Counted from the first letter of the stretch, positions 18,978 to 31,704 are shown. The stretch: DNA of 64,000 nt from Halichondria panicea (GCF_963675165.1 NC_087383.1:5682839-5746838); one strand, 5' to 3'. Notes: generated by a model not told the origin, from the letters alone. A program made the numbers and translations.

Positions 18978-20704
18978 TTAGTAGCAGTAGTAGTAGTTAT
19001 AATAGCAGGTGTTTCGATTTGTTGTTAGCCCAAACACGAGCCCCACAATAGCCCCCACACCCACGACAGCTCCAACAATAGCTCCAATAGTGCACCCGTA
19101 GGAGAGGTGGTTGTTTGAACGGACACCCTCAAGGTTGCCATGGATACCAGCACTCGTAGCCTGCCGGTAAGAAGATAGACATCCGTACTGTACTTAGCCT
19201 CGAATCCAGGCCGATTAAAATATGGCCTGGTATCTATTGCATGTGTAATTAATCATAGGCGTGGTCCATACGCGCCTATACGTACTATCTACTATGCTTT
19301 ATAGCCTAGCTAGCTAGCTGTGGCACTCTATGGTGTTGTCGAGAAGGCTTGCACACTAGTCTGAAACCAGAAGAGGCTCTCATCTACCTCTATGATGGTT
19401 GGATGGTCGTGGTGTTTTGAACTTGGTTTCTGTTGCAAATGAGAGCTTCTTCTGGCTTCAGACTAGTGTGCAAGCCTTCTCGACAACACCTAGAGGGCCA
19501 CAGCTAGTCAGCAAGTCTTCTCGACAACGCAATAGAGAGCATAAGCCACAGCTTTACAGGAGACAAGTATTTGTTAAAATTAATACGGAAAGAAACTAGT
19601 AAACAAACTAGTTTACGGTATAATTTTACAAAGGTATACGAGTCACCCAGAATAGAGACCAGGCCGTATTGTAATCGGCCTGGTCTCGAGGCTATACTAT
19701 AGTGGACTAAACTATTAAAAATAGCGTGATGTATAATTATAGTGATGTATATAGTGACATTGGTATGAAGAAAGCTCAAATTCGTGATCCTTATCTTAGA
19801 CAAAGTAACTCACAGAATTTGCAAACACAATCCCTGGTATGCTGCACACAACGCTCCACCAACAACCAAAGATGAGAGAAAAGATAGTGATGATCATAGC
19901 AAAGACAAGAGCAGCTTGTCCAGCCTCTGGTTGATAGCCATCTGGTCGTACTACCACTGGAAATGCAGCAGCTGACTGTTGGACGACCACCACGTTGTTA
20001 CTACTCTGTTGTTGAACATAGCCTGCTTGGGGATACTGGGCACACTGCTGTGTTTGGGAAGAGTGTTATGGCAGTTTAGGGAAGGATTTTATAAGATCTA
20101 TAATATATAAAGCATTTCGATGTAAGTGTACAATGTATATTGAATGCTTATAGTTGGTCGGGTTGCAAGCTTATCTTGGATTTGTTCTGCCGCCACTGTA
20201 TAGGGAACCCTATCAGATTGCAGAATTGTTCACCTGGTTGGTTTAATACACTTACACAGAACAAATCTCCTAACCCTAACCCGATCTCCTGCGCCATGCA
20301 TGCCCAACTACTTGTAACAGTATACATAATTTATATATAGCAGTCATTAACTTGTTGTGGAGGCCCTCTGGGTGCTTGTGGATAGTAGTAGGGAGGCAAT
20401 TGGTTGCCAGGATATTGAGGAGCTGGCTGACCATTGGGAGGGGGTGCACTGGGGTTAGAAGCATACGCAGGAGGAGAGTCAAAGCCTACTGGTTGGTAGC
20501 CAGGAGTCACTGCATAGCCACCACCAGTGGCTGTGTGTTGTGTGTGTGTGTGTGTACGTGTACATATGGAGAGGGGGGTGGGGTGGGGGGGGGGGGGGGG
20601 AGTGGAATTGTAAAGCTTTAATAGTGCGAAAAATGTTTGTATAATCTGGTGTGTTATATTGACTAGATAATTATCTTGCCTGTGAAGAATCCTCCAGAAG
20701 ACAT
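18978..20704 (-). CDS. CD225/dispanin-like two-pass membrane protein A
   Basis: Exons 20680-20704, 20352-20530, 19814-20047 and 18978-19160; 621 nt, 206 aa, phases exact. A Pro/Tyr/Gln-rich N-terminus with PPxY (SPPAYA) is followed by a hydrophobic segment at about 113-140 containing GCWWSVVCSIPG. A short polar loop (ATSAGIHGNLEGVRSNN) and a Gly/Val-rich segment at about 167-191 follow, then a Cys/Tyr-rich tail. This order, with juxtamembrane Cys and an Ala/Gly...Arg-Ser loop, fits the CD225 fold of IFITM and PRRT proteins. The assignment rests on architecture and short motifs. Intron 1 has a GC donor, and the exon 3 acceptor is a NAGNAG. Intron 3 holds a 500-bp transposon absent from paralog B. 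PPxY usually recruits NEDD4-type ligases. Confidence 0.78.
19195..19694. mobile_element. MULE-like MITE in gene A intron 3, with proven empty site
   Basis: 500 bp with ends TAGCCTCGAATCCAGGCCG and the inverted CGGCCTGGTCTCGAGGCTA. The flanks are TACTGTACT (19186-19194) and TACTATAGT (19695-19703). The near-identical paralog B has a single TACTGTAGT at the same place (33249-33257), so this is a real insertion with a 9-bp target duplication. A second hairpin element is nested inside. Confidence 0.9.
19332..19490. mobile_element. Nested hairpin element, 159 bp
   Basis: Arms of about 33 bp begin GGTGTTGTCGAGAAGGCTTG and close as the exact complement at 19490. Part of the arm recurs inverted at 19511-19535, which suggests an aborted or earlier copy. 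Confidence 0.75.
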
Positions 20705-20833
20705 CTTTGCATTTATTCGGCTTTGTTCCTTTTTGCTAAGCTGTTTGTGACCTCACCAAGTAAACAAACAACTTAGCGCATGCGTGCATGCATGACCGTG
20801 ATGACGTCAACAAATCTTACACTGTGATTTAAT

Positions 20834-21319
20834 CATAGATTGAAGAGTTAGAGGGATAGGAAACGGTTTGTATCTCGAGTAACATCCGCGCTACGGTGCG
20901 GTTTAATCGAGGCCATCACAACAATATCTATTTCTACACTCAGTGCATAATAAACTACAAGTAACTGTGCTTAGTCCGTGCAACTCACTTATATTTCAAG
21001 GTCTATACCTATTGTAGTAGTCATAACCAGCACGCTTACACGTTACATGTTCCAATAGCTCTAAAACAGCCTTGGGAACATATAACTTTATTGGAAAGTC
21101 TCTTTTTACTGGGTGTGGTCAGTCATTAGCAAGTACTACACGGACTAGGCGTGTTTTAAGTTGCTGAAAGAGATTATGTCTCGCTTTGGGAGTTACCCGG
21201 CAAAAGTGTGCTTATTTCATAGGGAGTAGCGCGGATAATTTTCGAGGCTCCACTGCAGATTCAATGTAAAATCATCACGTGCACCACTCCGTTTCCTATC
21301 CCTCTCTCTTCAATCTATG
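20834..21319. mobile_element. MITE, 486 bp (CATAGATTGAAGAG ends) with embedded duplication
   Basis: Ends CATAGATTGAAGAGTTAGAG and the complement finishing CTTCAATCTATG. About 140 bp inside (20904-21045) is repeated directly to its right (21323-21475), with small differences. Related ends occur at 57136/57430 and solo near 50040 and 5765. Confidence 0.7.
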
Positions 21320-21608
21320 ATTTAATCGAGGCCACCACAACAATATCTATTTCTACCGCCACTCAGACTGTGCATAATAAACTACAAGTAACTGTGCTTA
21401 GTCCGTGCAACTCACTTATATTTCAAGGTCTATACCTATTTTGTAGTAGTCATAACCAGCACACTTACACGTTATATAATAATAATAATAATATAATAAT
21501 AATAATAATATTATTGTTTCTCAGCATACATGTACATACAGGTGATTACAAAAAAACAGGACAATATAGTGAGTGTACAGCTGAAGGCTAATCTGAAACT
21601 AGTATATA

Positions 21609-21701
21609 GAGCGGATGTCGACAAGGAGAGGCCATTCCATTAATCGTCATGCAGTTGAGTGATTTAGAGGAGCCGTGGCTGATTCATGCGTGACAGTGAA
21701 C
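21609..21701 (+). pseudogene. IDNK: Broken duplicate of gluconokinase exon 4 fragment
   Basis: About 93 bp match the 18417-18512 part of the IDNK coding sequence. They include the codons around STRRGHF and the stretch AGTTGAGTGATTTAGAGGAG exactly. There is an internal deletion of about 10 bp and a short insertion before the HSCVTVD codons, so it cannot encode the protein. It lies 3 kb from its source, between gene A and the NLR. Confidence 0.85.
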
Positions 21702-21877
21702 TTTCTGTATAATTATATGTAATAATCATCAATTCATCATTAATTATGTCGTAATGATCGGAAATGTAGACATCACTGAACAGTGTAAATAATAATTATA
21801 TAGCTAACTTAGTAATCTCTATTATTTATGTCTCGTGACAGTTGATCAAATATACAGCATTGATATAATGATTGAAA

Positions 21878-24800
21878 CTAAATCCAATTCACTCTTTTGT
21901 TGGTCTCCTTGACTCTAAATTTCAGTGGCAGTCTCAGTTCAGTCAAAGTTTGATTGTCTGTTGCACTGTTGAGGAGGGTATCGATATCCGATTGAGTTAA
22001 TGAGTTATCATCGTAAATAAATAGACTCTTGAGTGTCTTGTTACGTTGTAATAGCTCTGAAAACTTTTGAATGGCTTCTCCTCCTAAAGAATTGCGGCTA
22101 ATGTCCAGCACCTCTATTGTTGAGTTGATCATCAGAGATGAGGCCAGTGCTGCTCCTCCAATGGTAGTCATGGAACAGCTTTGTAATTCTAGTTTAGTGA
22201 TTGTTTTGTTTGTTTCTAGTTCTTTACCGAGATAAGTTACTTCACTGTCTCCTAGTAGATTGCCAGACAAATTCAGTTTCTTTAGTGAACAGTTTCGAAT
22301 AAGTTTGTCTTTTAGCCCGATATCCAGAGAGCTATTTTGCTGTAGTCCACTGAACAGAATGTGGACACTGTCAGAGGAGAGAGAGTTGTCACTGACATCC
22401 AACGATTCAAGATACTGACTAGAACACATCAGTCGAGCTAATTGTTGACAATCTTCTTTAGTGATATTTGTCCGAGATAAATTCAGCTTCTTCAAACTTG
22501 TGTGGTCACAGAGGGCTGATACAAGAGATGCAGCTCTATTGATGTTACGATTGCCGCTCAGATCAAGCTCTTCCAGTTGAGGCATGTGACTCTGAGGGAC
22601 GGTCTGGGAAATGTTGTCAACAGCAGTACCATCAAGATTGTTGTAGGATACATCCAGGGTTTTCAGGTGATGTAATACGTGAGCAGCCAGGAATGTCATG
22701 CATGTATTGGAGGCTTTGTGAGGTGAGATCATTCAAGCTAAAATCTATTGATGTGATGGAAGCATTTCCCTGCTCTCCATCGACACTGCACAGTGCTTGA
22801 AAGAATGGAGTCATCTTCTCATCTCCCATGTATGAGCGGTTGAAATCAATATCCCATGCACAGTTGGATCGAGCAATGCAGTAGCCAGTCACAAAATAGT
22901 CAAGAGCAGACCAGGAATAGGTTGAGTGAACTGTGATTCTACTCTCTCCAAGAACTTCAGCAATGGAAGTTTTGTCACCTCCCACAAACAGCCAGTGAAA
23001 GACGGTCAATATGTCTTTGTCTTTCAATGAATTGAGCATTCTCCTCATGTGATCTCTGAGGATGGGAGAGGATTTGGTTAGTCCACTGAGAAACCTCAGG
23101 ACCTCAGTGAAGTGGCCATCATTGACACGCCTCTGATTAATCGCACTTCTTTCTTCATCGCTCATCTGTGAGAGCGAAAATGCAGCTAGATATTCTTGGA
23201 GTGTGAGGTGGTTGAAGTGATAGCTAACTACAGCAGACTTCTCATTGGTGTATAGAGGGTCCACTGTCTGCATCAGTCCCAAAGTCTCCAGTCTGAGATG
23301 ATCGGGAAGATCAGGGAAAACCAGTCGTGGTACATTATTGAGTAGGCCACGCAAACCAAGTTGAGAAAGGCTATAGAAGAACGATTTCAAAGGCTGGGAG
23401 AGATCGCTAAAGTTATTGGTTTTCCATAGCTTGGGCTCAAAGTGAGGGTGCTTGTCCAGGTACCCATGAATACAGAAGCAAGTGTAGGCGGTGTACAGCT
23501 GGGTCACCATTGTTGGTAAGGCAAAGCTTGACTCTTGGCACCACTGGTAGACCAACAAGGTGATGCTGGTAGCTAAGGGGGTGTGCATGTGGCCTTTGAT
23601 AGCAGGGGTCTCATCCAAATATTTCAAGAACTGGTCTAGGAGGGTAGAAGTCTTTGGTGGAGATTGTTTCTTCAGCTCTATCACCCAATCCATCTGGTCT
23701 TGGACAGACGCTACAATCTCAATGTGCTGTGAGGGTTGTCGTTTCTTGATGTTTTCAGTGGCCCAGGGTCGACTTGTCACAATCACTCTAGCTTTGGGTA
23801 GGATTTCTCCAGACACTAGATCATCAAAGAAGGATGATTGACCATGAAGGGTGGAGGCAATCTCATCCCAGCCGTCCAACCAGAAGGCAGTACCAGCACC
23901 TTTGTTGGCTTCCAGCTCTTCCACTAGTGACTTGTCTCTAGAATTAATGATGAGGGCTACTAATTCGTCGATATTGTTTATGTTCTGAACGTTACGGTCT
24001 CTCAATGGCAGCAAGAAGAGTATCGCAGTGTCTTTAAGCAGCTCTTTATTGGCCCACTTGATACAAGCCTCGAGACTGAATGTTATTTTGCCCACACCAG
24101 GAGCTCCCTCCACTAGGACCAGTCGAGCAGGGGAGTCATCGGGAAGATGGCCAAGAGTGCTGAGAGTTGTTGGTGATTTATCGTAGTGAATGTCATCTTT
24201 ATCTCCTTGCAGTGTGCGCTTTGTATATGCATCATAACCTTGGAATTCTTCTTTTGTAATTTGAGCTAGTTTGTAAGGATGCAGAAGGTTTTTGGGTTTA
24301 TTTGTTAACGTGTACATTCTCATCAGTTGTAGAGAGGCCTGTTTTATTGGAGTAAGAGGGTAGACCTGGACACCATCGATGGTGATGGATAGAAAGCCAT
24401 TGTCTGCTAAGAAGTGCTCCTTTCCTTGTTTCACCTTTTCCTCTATTGAGTTGGCCAGAGAAGGAGGGACGGACCAGAGGATGGACACACTGCTTTTACC
24501 AATACCAGCTACTAGCAAGAATTCACGTGGCAAGAAGAACCCTTGAGCAAAAGTACTGGAGATGTTCTTAATGTCACGTAGTGTGCAATCGTCCCAGTTT
24601 TTATTCACCCTCAATACAACTTTCTTTAGTTCCCTGACTTCCTTTGCTTGGGGATTATCAATGGTACACGGCCACACTTTGAAGTAATCACAAAGTTTTG
24701 TTAAAGACAAGAATCCATCCATATCACTCTCATACTCGGCTAGTTGGCTCAGTAAAGGATTGCCTGCTTCAGTGAACATGACTCGAACAACATGTTGGAA

Positions 24801-27800
24801 AAGCTCATAGTTCAAGAAATCCCAAAAATGATTCAGCTCGCCCCAAATCTTTGCTAGCGTTTGCACTTTCTTGAAGCATTCCCGAACGTATTTTCCAGAG
24901 AGATATTTCAGCGATTGTTTCATGTTTGTTATGCTAGCATAGAAATCGTCGACGCTAACACCAGATTGCTTGAGTCGTTTGAGGGCTTCTTTTGTCAGCT
25001 CTTGGAACGTAGTCTCCAGAGTATTGATTTTTGCGATTAGGTTGGTAATAATTCGATCATCACCTGTTGTATAGAGATAAAAATGACACTTAAATTCGAG
25101 TATTGCATGTGATATACTACTAGCCGTATAACTGTACATTGTATTATGACTCAGATAAGTAGCTTACACATTGATTCGATGTGTTCTTCAATCTTCATTA
25201 CAGCCTCCTATGAGTGGGGACTAGATACCTAGAATATGCATTGTCAATAGTATCTCTAACAAGCTCTGGTTCGAGGTCTGACTGCAAGCCGGTGGCCTCT
25301 TGAAAAAGTGCAGTATTGCCATCAAAATCCGAACGATTATGCATTTTTCTTTATAATCTCCAGTGTAGCCATGACATAAGACTGCAACTTTAAAAAAAAT
25401 GAAGATTATGATAAATTAATCGTTTGGATTTTGATGGCAACACTGGACTTTTTCAAGAGGCCACCATTTAAGCTTATATCTAACGGTTTGCAGTCAGACC
25501 TCGAAACCACAGCTGGACATAGTTTACTAGTTGTAAATTACGGTCATGCATTGTAGCTAGCTGCTTAGAACATTCTGTTGATACGAGAGAGAGAGAGTTC
25601 AAAAAATCGTGGCTATGTTCGCTAAATCTGTTCCAATAGTTGAGTATTTGGCCCTGCATGTCACTCCACCGAAGAAGCTTTTTGTTGTCCGTGAGTTTGG
25701 ACTTGTATAGAGCTTTACCTTGTCTATACCTAAGGTACTATCAGCTTAGTGCTCTGAGCCGCTGTCCTCGAGAACAAGCGTTCGAAAATAGCACGTGTTC
25801 GATAATCGGTTGCTTACTCTAGTAGCTACGTTTTGTAGCTTTGACTGAAGCATCAGCATCTGCAGTGCTTCAATGCAGGCTTATAGGACAGACAACCCTC
25901 CTAATTATACTAGCATTTTGTATCCATCCAATGATCCCTCTCTGTTCAGTAGCTACTCACTTTTGGCTGACAAGTACTGTGCCACCTTGATAGCAACGTC
26001 TCCTTTGTCCAGGGAGATTAGGATAAGTAGCAGAGCTCTGAATGTGCCTTCGGCAAGAACTCTGTCCAGCCAGTATTTCAGAGCCAGCAACATTCCAGCC
26101 TGAGTGCCGTGTACGTATGCATGACTCTTCACATCAGTTGCTGTCCAGATGACAGGCCCAGCTTCTCAAGATAGCCGTCATGGGTGTTATCGAAATATAA
26201 CGATAATTTGGGAAGGTCAGTTTCTTCTATTCTCGTATCAAGCTGCTCGTCAGTGACTCTAGTTTTTCTCTTCAGTGTTTTAATGGTCAAACCTGAAACA
26301 CAGAATTATTATAATTATAAGACATTACATACACACAGTATATGAACTTATTGTATACCTCGTGCGTGCGGAGCGCGCCAGCAGGGGTAGAGTGATTGGT
26401 GTGTGTGTGGACACAAAATTGAGCTGTTTAAGTAATACAGTAGACTCTCGCTATTCCGGCTCTCTGAAGTACGGCCACCTCGATATACCGGCCATTTGGT
26501 TTGGCACGGAATGCTACCTCTATGTTTACTGCACAAAACTCACCCTGAAGTACGGCCACTCGCTATTCCGTTTACCGGCCAGTGCTGGCTGTCCCAAATA
26601 ACGTTTCAATGTAATTTTATATGTGTATTACGGCCGGATATGATGTTTTGGGTGTGGTTTAGTAAATAATATTGGATTACACTTAAATAGAGAGCAGAAT
26701 GATTCATTATCTTTCATTATCCTCGAGACAAGAACTGCAAATCAGTGATTAGATTCGAGGTAAGGTCGTTTTTAAGCCGCGGCTAATTATCTAAAGTACG
26801 GCCACCTCGCTATTCCGGCCAAGCTGCATGGTCCCAAGGGTGGCCGGATTAACGAGAGTCTACTGTACTTGCATGGACTGCTTTAACTGCAAATGAGACA
26901 GTGGTTGAAAAATAATAGGCTAGTTATAGTAGGCGATCTTTGAAGGCAACTGTTTTCTAATCGATCTAATCATTGCCTTATATAGATTATAATTATGGTC
27001 TATGAGCATCTTGTTATTTGCGATACATCTGCTACAGCTGCTACAGGGGCATTGGTATAGTGAAAAGTATAGGGAATTTGAGGATCGAAGTGGCTTAAGT
27101 GTTTTGTGAAGTGACAAATTAAGATAGACGAAATATAGGTAGGTCTAGTGGGCAGCACATTCCAAAGCCTTACTATACGGTTGAAATAGAAGTAACGGGT
27201 GGTATTGTAGTGAGATACATTGTGTACAAGCTTGTTGGAAGTTATCGAACGAGTTATAAACAGGTAGTGATATACAGTAGACTCTCGCTATTCATGAAGG
27301 TTCTCTGAAGTATGACTACCTCGATATACCGGCCATTATTTTGGTGGCGGTTAATTGCTATAGCTAGATGTTTACCAAAACTCGCCTTGAAATGCGGCCA
27401 CTCGCTATTCCGCATACCAGCCAGTATACTGGCTGCCACAAACTTCAATGTAATATTATACGCTTATAATTTTACGGTAGAACCTCTGAATAACGGACAA
27501 GTTGGTGCCAGAGGTTTTGTGCACTATTCAGAGGTGTCCTTTATTGGGAGGCCGGTTATAATAATACCATAAGGTTATACGTTACCCTAAATGTGTTATT
27601 AGACAATAATGGCTTCGATAAATTGAATCAGTAGCTATACGTGTATAGCCTAGACTCGCCAGCCAGCCCTTCCTTGGCGTAAGGTGCTGGTGGATTGCCT
27701 ATCTGAGAGTTGTGCCATTACCTGAATCTGGTAATGACCAATCAGAGTGCAGTATCAATGTCATGTGACATTCTTACGCCCACAGTATTGCTTAATTAAT

Positions 27801-30800
27801 TTCTTTGTGGTAGAATGCATGATATAACAAAATAATGGATGGGCAAGACTGTGCTAGTGCAAGATTAAGCGACCAAGCAGAGCTTATCAATCAAGCTGCA
27901 ATTGAGACAAATTCTCACCACTTGTCTTACATTGGAGAAAATCTTTCCAGTCTGGGGATGGAAAGGGCTTGACAGTATAGCCTTCTACCACCAGTCTCAA
28001 TGTTTCTTGGTTTCTCTGCCACAAACTAAGCAAGAGGGGCTTATTTGTAATTGTGTAGCTATTTACAACCCACGCATATCAGACATTACAAACCACACGA
28101 TGATGTCATACATATTGTCATGCAACTCATTAAAATTCCACCGGCACAACTCTCAGATAGGCAATCCACCAGTCCCTTACCCCGAGGAAGGGCTGCCTGG
28201 CGAGTCTATGTATAGCCATGGTCTTGGGGAACATAATAATTATAATTATTACAGATCGATGTTAGCGAATATCGATTAATGCGAGTGGACTGTCGTCATG
28301 CATCTATAATAATCCCACGCAGCAGTCCTCTTGCCAAGAAATGTGAGAATAGGAGAGCATGGTCATGACCATTGAACAATGTTTCAAGTCCACACTGCAA
28401 CGTACTGCATACATGTCTACTGAGTTTTAAGCAGCAACACATCCCCAACAACTGCATGCGTGCATGGGATCATGGTAGGCATGCATGATATCTAGATTCC
28501 TTGAAGCTGCTGTGGAGCAGCAGGTATAGGGGACGCCATTATTGTAGATCAACTAGATCTAAAACCACACCCTTCGTGTTATAGGATTTTGCTTTGAATG
28601 TGTCTTTCGGGCAGACTTGTCCGTTGTCTGGAGTTTAGAGGTGTCCGCTATTCAGGGTTGCAAGTACACTAGTTAGATAGTAAAAGCAGTTGGTACAGGG
28701 CATGCTGTCGCTATTACGGAGGGATTCGCTATTTAGAGAGTTCGTTATAAGAGGTTCCACTGTATTATGGCCGGATAATTATGACGTTTTGGGTGTAGTT
28801 TGGCAGATAAAATTAAATAGAGAGCAGAATGATTCATACCTCAAGGATGCATTTCCTTTCAAAGAAAGGGGTGTTTTGACGATTCCACTAATGAGATTCA
28901 TGCCTCAATAAATATCCGTTGCACACACTATTCACGATTTCCTGGAATGTGTTTGTTAAACTGATATACGCCTCTAAACTGCTCGCTTGCCCACAAATTA
29001 TGCCTCGGTGTGTATGCGCAAGCAAGGTATATATTGTATGCATTTGGATGTGTGTGCATGTGCATGTATAATTATATGCATGCATGCAAGCATGTGTCTG
29101 TGTGTGTTTAATTATATAAGCTTCTAGTTCCTTGGATGTGGATGTGCAGAATAATACTTCGCTATATATGAGTTATGTATTATATAGTAAGCTCTTGCAT
29201 GCAGTCTCTTCAGACTCGTGCTGCGTCGTGCATGTATGGGTAGCAAAATCTTATTTCTGAATTAGTTACATGTATATATAGCTCTGCCGTATAATTATAG
29301 GCACTATTATATAGAACAGTGTATACACAGCAATATAATTATGAGATGTATAAAAATGACAGAAATGTATGTCATTACTATACATTAAATTTCACAAGAT
29401 GCGCTTTTATTTATGTTACTGTAACCAATATGTTTTTACTGTGTATAATAATAGTTATAATTTGGTATAGCTGCAGGCTGCAGGAGTGAGGAAGAGCTGC
29501 AAAGCTGCACTGCATGTTTCATGTAACTATGAGAGCATGCTTATGTTTGTAGCAAGGGCGTATGAAGAGAAGAGGGCATGCAACTCACAATGTATACCGT
29601 GTATATACGTCGTATTATTGATAAGTCAGCAGGATATGCTATATTTAGCCATGAGTTAGTCAACCGCCCACTATAGGGAATAAAGGCTAGTCAGAGTATA
29701 AAATGCACGTGCAATACATTCTTTACTATGTTTAGACATAATTATTAAACCCCCACCCATTTGTAATACGATAGATTGTAGTTGCTGCATGCCCTCTTCT
29801 CTTCATATATACGCCCTTGTTTGTAGCTTATAGCTTTGCTAAAAATACATGCACACATGCATGCACTGTACTATATACAATTGATCGACCATGGATGAAA
29901 GCGATGGCATAAATTCAATCCGTAATTAATGGCTGAAAAATAATAAATTAATGTTGTAGAGAACTCGAAGAAATCAATACAGTGGAACCTCCATAAAATG
30001 GACACCATCGGGTAACAGCCTTTTGGCCATTATATAGAGAGGTGGTCTTCCTTGCAAGGTTTCAATTTCCATGCAGATATGTATGCTCTCTGAGTCATTT
30101 CTTACTGCAAATGAATCCTGGCGCTTTGCTAACTGCTTCTTTAGCTCATACAAGCTTTGAAAAGGCTATACATGTAGGGACAAGCTATATACTGAGCTAA
30201 GCTTTCACGGTTGTAATAATTTTCTGCTAATTCTGGGTGTGGCTGTTCGTTCTGGGGTGGTTATTTTTCATTGCTAAAGCTGATTGGGACTAGAAAGCTG
30301 CTCGTTATAATTATACGGAGTAGAGAGGTGGTCGCTCCTGAGAGGTTGCTTTACATTGAGTAGTTTCAATCTGGACGTGAGCTCTTGGCTGTTATATAGC
30401 TAAGCGCATGGTTGCTCTTTGAAGGTGGTCGTTAATACTCTTGCTATTAATCCCATAATATTATTGCACTCCATAATCACCGTTATATAACTACAGCAGG
30501 TAGATCTGATTGAGGTATTTTGTGTATTATTGGCGCTGTATAATAATATACCCACCATCTATAGTGGTGGTGCTGCCTTTCCATGCAGTATATAGCCACA
30601 GAGTGTTTGTCAGAGCAGCTGAGATGTATATATACAAGCAGTAATGTGACAGAAACAAAGATGATTGACAGTTGTTATTATGCCTGAATGTATACTTAAT
30701 ATAATTATACGTTGCAACTGAAAGCTTTTTGTGATATGCTTGTATACAGTATATAGACTTTCATTAATCCGGCCACCCATGGGACAGTGCAGCTTGACTC

Positions 30801-31704
30801 ACACCCAAAATTTCATATTTGGCCGTAATAAATGTACATTAAAAACCTAGTTTGGGGCTGCCAGTATACAGTAGACTCTTGTTAATCCGACCATCCTAGT
30901 GATAGTGCAGCTTGGCCGGAATAGCGAGGTCGCTGTATATTTCAAAAAATAGCCGCAGCTTAAAAACAACCTTATCTCGATTCTATATAATGACTAATTT
31001 TGCAGTTTTTGTCTCGAGGATAATGAAGGATAATGAATGATTCTGCTTTCTATTTAACCAATTTTATATGCCAAACCACATCCAAAATGTCATATCCGGC
31101 CGTAATAAACGTACTTTGGGGCAGCCAGCAGTACGCATGCCCATTGCAACACTGCATGGCCAGTATACGGAATAGCGGAGTGGCAGCATTTCAGGGCAAG
31201 TTTTGCATGTGCAGTAAACATTTAGCTAGCAATCCGTGCCAAACCAAATATGGCTGGTGTATCTAGGTGGCCGTACTTCAGAGAGCCGGAATAGCGAGAG
31301 TATATTCTGTACGTGATAAACAACGTGTCAAGATAAACAAAACACATTGCCTTAAAAGGTTGCTATATTTTATAAGTTTCTTTAATATAATTATAGAGCC
31401 TCAGATAAAAAGATATCTCTACAATGGACAAACAGCTACACTCTCACAATCTCTATATACTCTATAATTATACTCATCCTATTATAATTATAGTACTACT
31501 CTAAATATCTGAAACAATGCATGAGACTGTATATCAGTATAATTATATATATAATTCAATAGCATTATTTTAACTCTATATAATATAATTTGTATCAGTA
31601 TAATTATTATACTGATACAAAGAAACAGTGCTTCCTCCTAAATTATATATACACTCACCTTCTAGTGGCAGTACCTCTCCATTATCATGTCCTCCAGTAT
31701 CCAT
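21878..31704 (-). CDS. NLR: Death-NACHT-LRR receptor, apparently frameshifted
   Basis: Intracellular innate immune receptor architecture. Exon 1 is 31659-31704 (MDTGGHDNGEVLPLEG). The exon at 25961-26292 encodes a Death domain (LPKLSLYFDNTHDGYLEKLG, then ALKYWLDRVLAEGTFRALLL). A short exon lies near 25168-25206, and the main exon starts at 25063. An exon between them (perhaps ending at the ACTAGA/GTAAGC donor near 25825) is likely but uncertain. The main exon has a conserved pre-NACHT region, a NACHT with P-loop GAPGVGKITF and Walker B-like FWLDGWDEI, then about eight LRRs ending at 21878. One apparent frameshift lies near 26137-26140 in the Death domain. Another lies at about 22640-22730, between the NACHT tail and the LRRs. 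The P-loop has Ile where Ser/Thr is usual. It is therefore either a pseudogene or an assembly error. Confidence 0.85.
25262..25514. mobile_element. MITE, 253 bp, inside the NLR gene
   Basis: Ends AGCTCTGGTTCGAGGTCTG and the complement closing CCTCGAAACCACAGCT. The arms also share GGCCTCTTGAAAAAGT and GCCATCAAAATCC, so about 80% of it folds back. It separates the NACHT exons from the Death exon. Confidence 0.75.
26436..26867. mobile_element. Tigger/pogo-like MITE, 432 bp
   Basis: Ends TACAGTAGACTCTCGCTATT and the inverted AACGAGAGTCTACTGTA, bounded by TA. Such ends are usual for non-autonomous pogo-superfamily elements. Internal blocks of the TCTGAAGTACGGCCACC type repeat in inverted order. 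Confidence 0.75.
27273..27460. mobile_element. Truncated copy of the same Tigger/pogo-like MITE
   Basis: Left end TACAGTAGACTCTCGCTATT and the following 180 bp match the 26436 element. The right half is missing, and the sequence runs directly into the element starting at 27475. Confidence 0.6.
27475..28763. mobile_element. Second pogo-like MITE, interrupted by a nested element
   Basis: Left end GGTAGAACCTCTGAATAACG, right end complement AAGAGGTTCCACTGTA. The 1.3 kb span includes the 558-bp element at 27651-28208 and unassigned sequence, so the two ends may have been separated by insertion. Confidence 0.5.
27651..28208. mobile_element. MITE with perfect 9-bp target duplication (TAGACTCGCC family)
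   Basis: 558 bp with ends TAGACTCGCC and GGCGAGTCTA. Inverted subterminal blocks include CAATCCACCAG and AACTCTCAGATAGGCAATCC. TGTATAGCC is directly repeated on both sides (27642-27650 and 28209-28217). Confidence 0.88.
29549..29827. mobile_element. MITE, about 279 bp (GCAAGGGCGTATGAAG ends)
   Basis: The left arm AAGAGAAGAGGGCATGCAAC returns as GCATGCCCTCTTCTCTTC on the right, with a 4-bp length difference outside. The interior is AT-rich and non-coding. Confidence 0.7.
29980..30440. mobile_element. Degraded pogo-like element (CAGTGGAACCTCC end)
   Basis: The left end TACAGTGGAACCTCC is clear. The right end is not recoverable by eye, although GGTGGTC blocks recur. Confidence 0.4.
30867..31306. 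mobile_element. Inverted copy of the Tigger/pogo-like MITE, about 440 bp
   Basis: Starts TACAGTAGACTCTTGTTAAT and carries the 26436 element in reverse order, ending GGAATAGCGAGAGTATA. The right terminus is diverged. A partial third copy precedes it at 30745-30866. Confidence 0.65.

Larger units (their letters stand above)
26293..31658. other. NLR intron 1, repeat-filled
   Basis: 5.4 kb between the start exon and the Death exon. It is almost wholly built of TA-flanked pogo/Tigger-like MITEs, one 9-bp-duplication MITE and AT-rich filler. No further coding exon was found. Confidence 0.6.

Noticed and set aside
26105-26140. Short intron to explain the Death-domain frame break
   Set aside because: The only GT-AG pair would make an intron of about 30 bp and would not restore the conserved frame.
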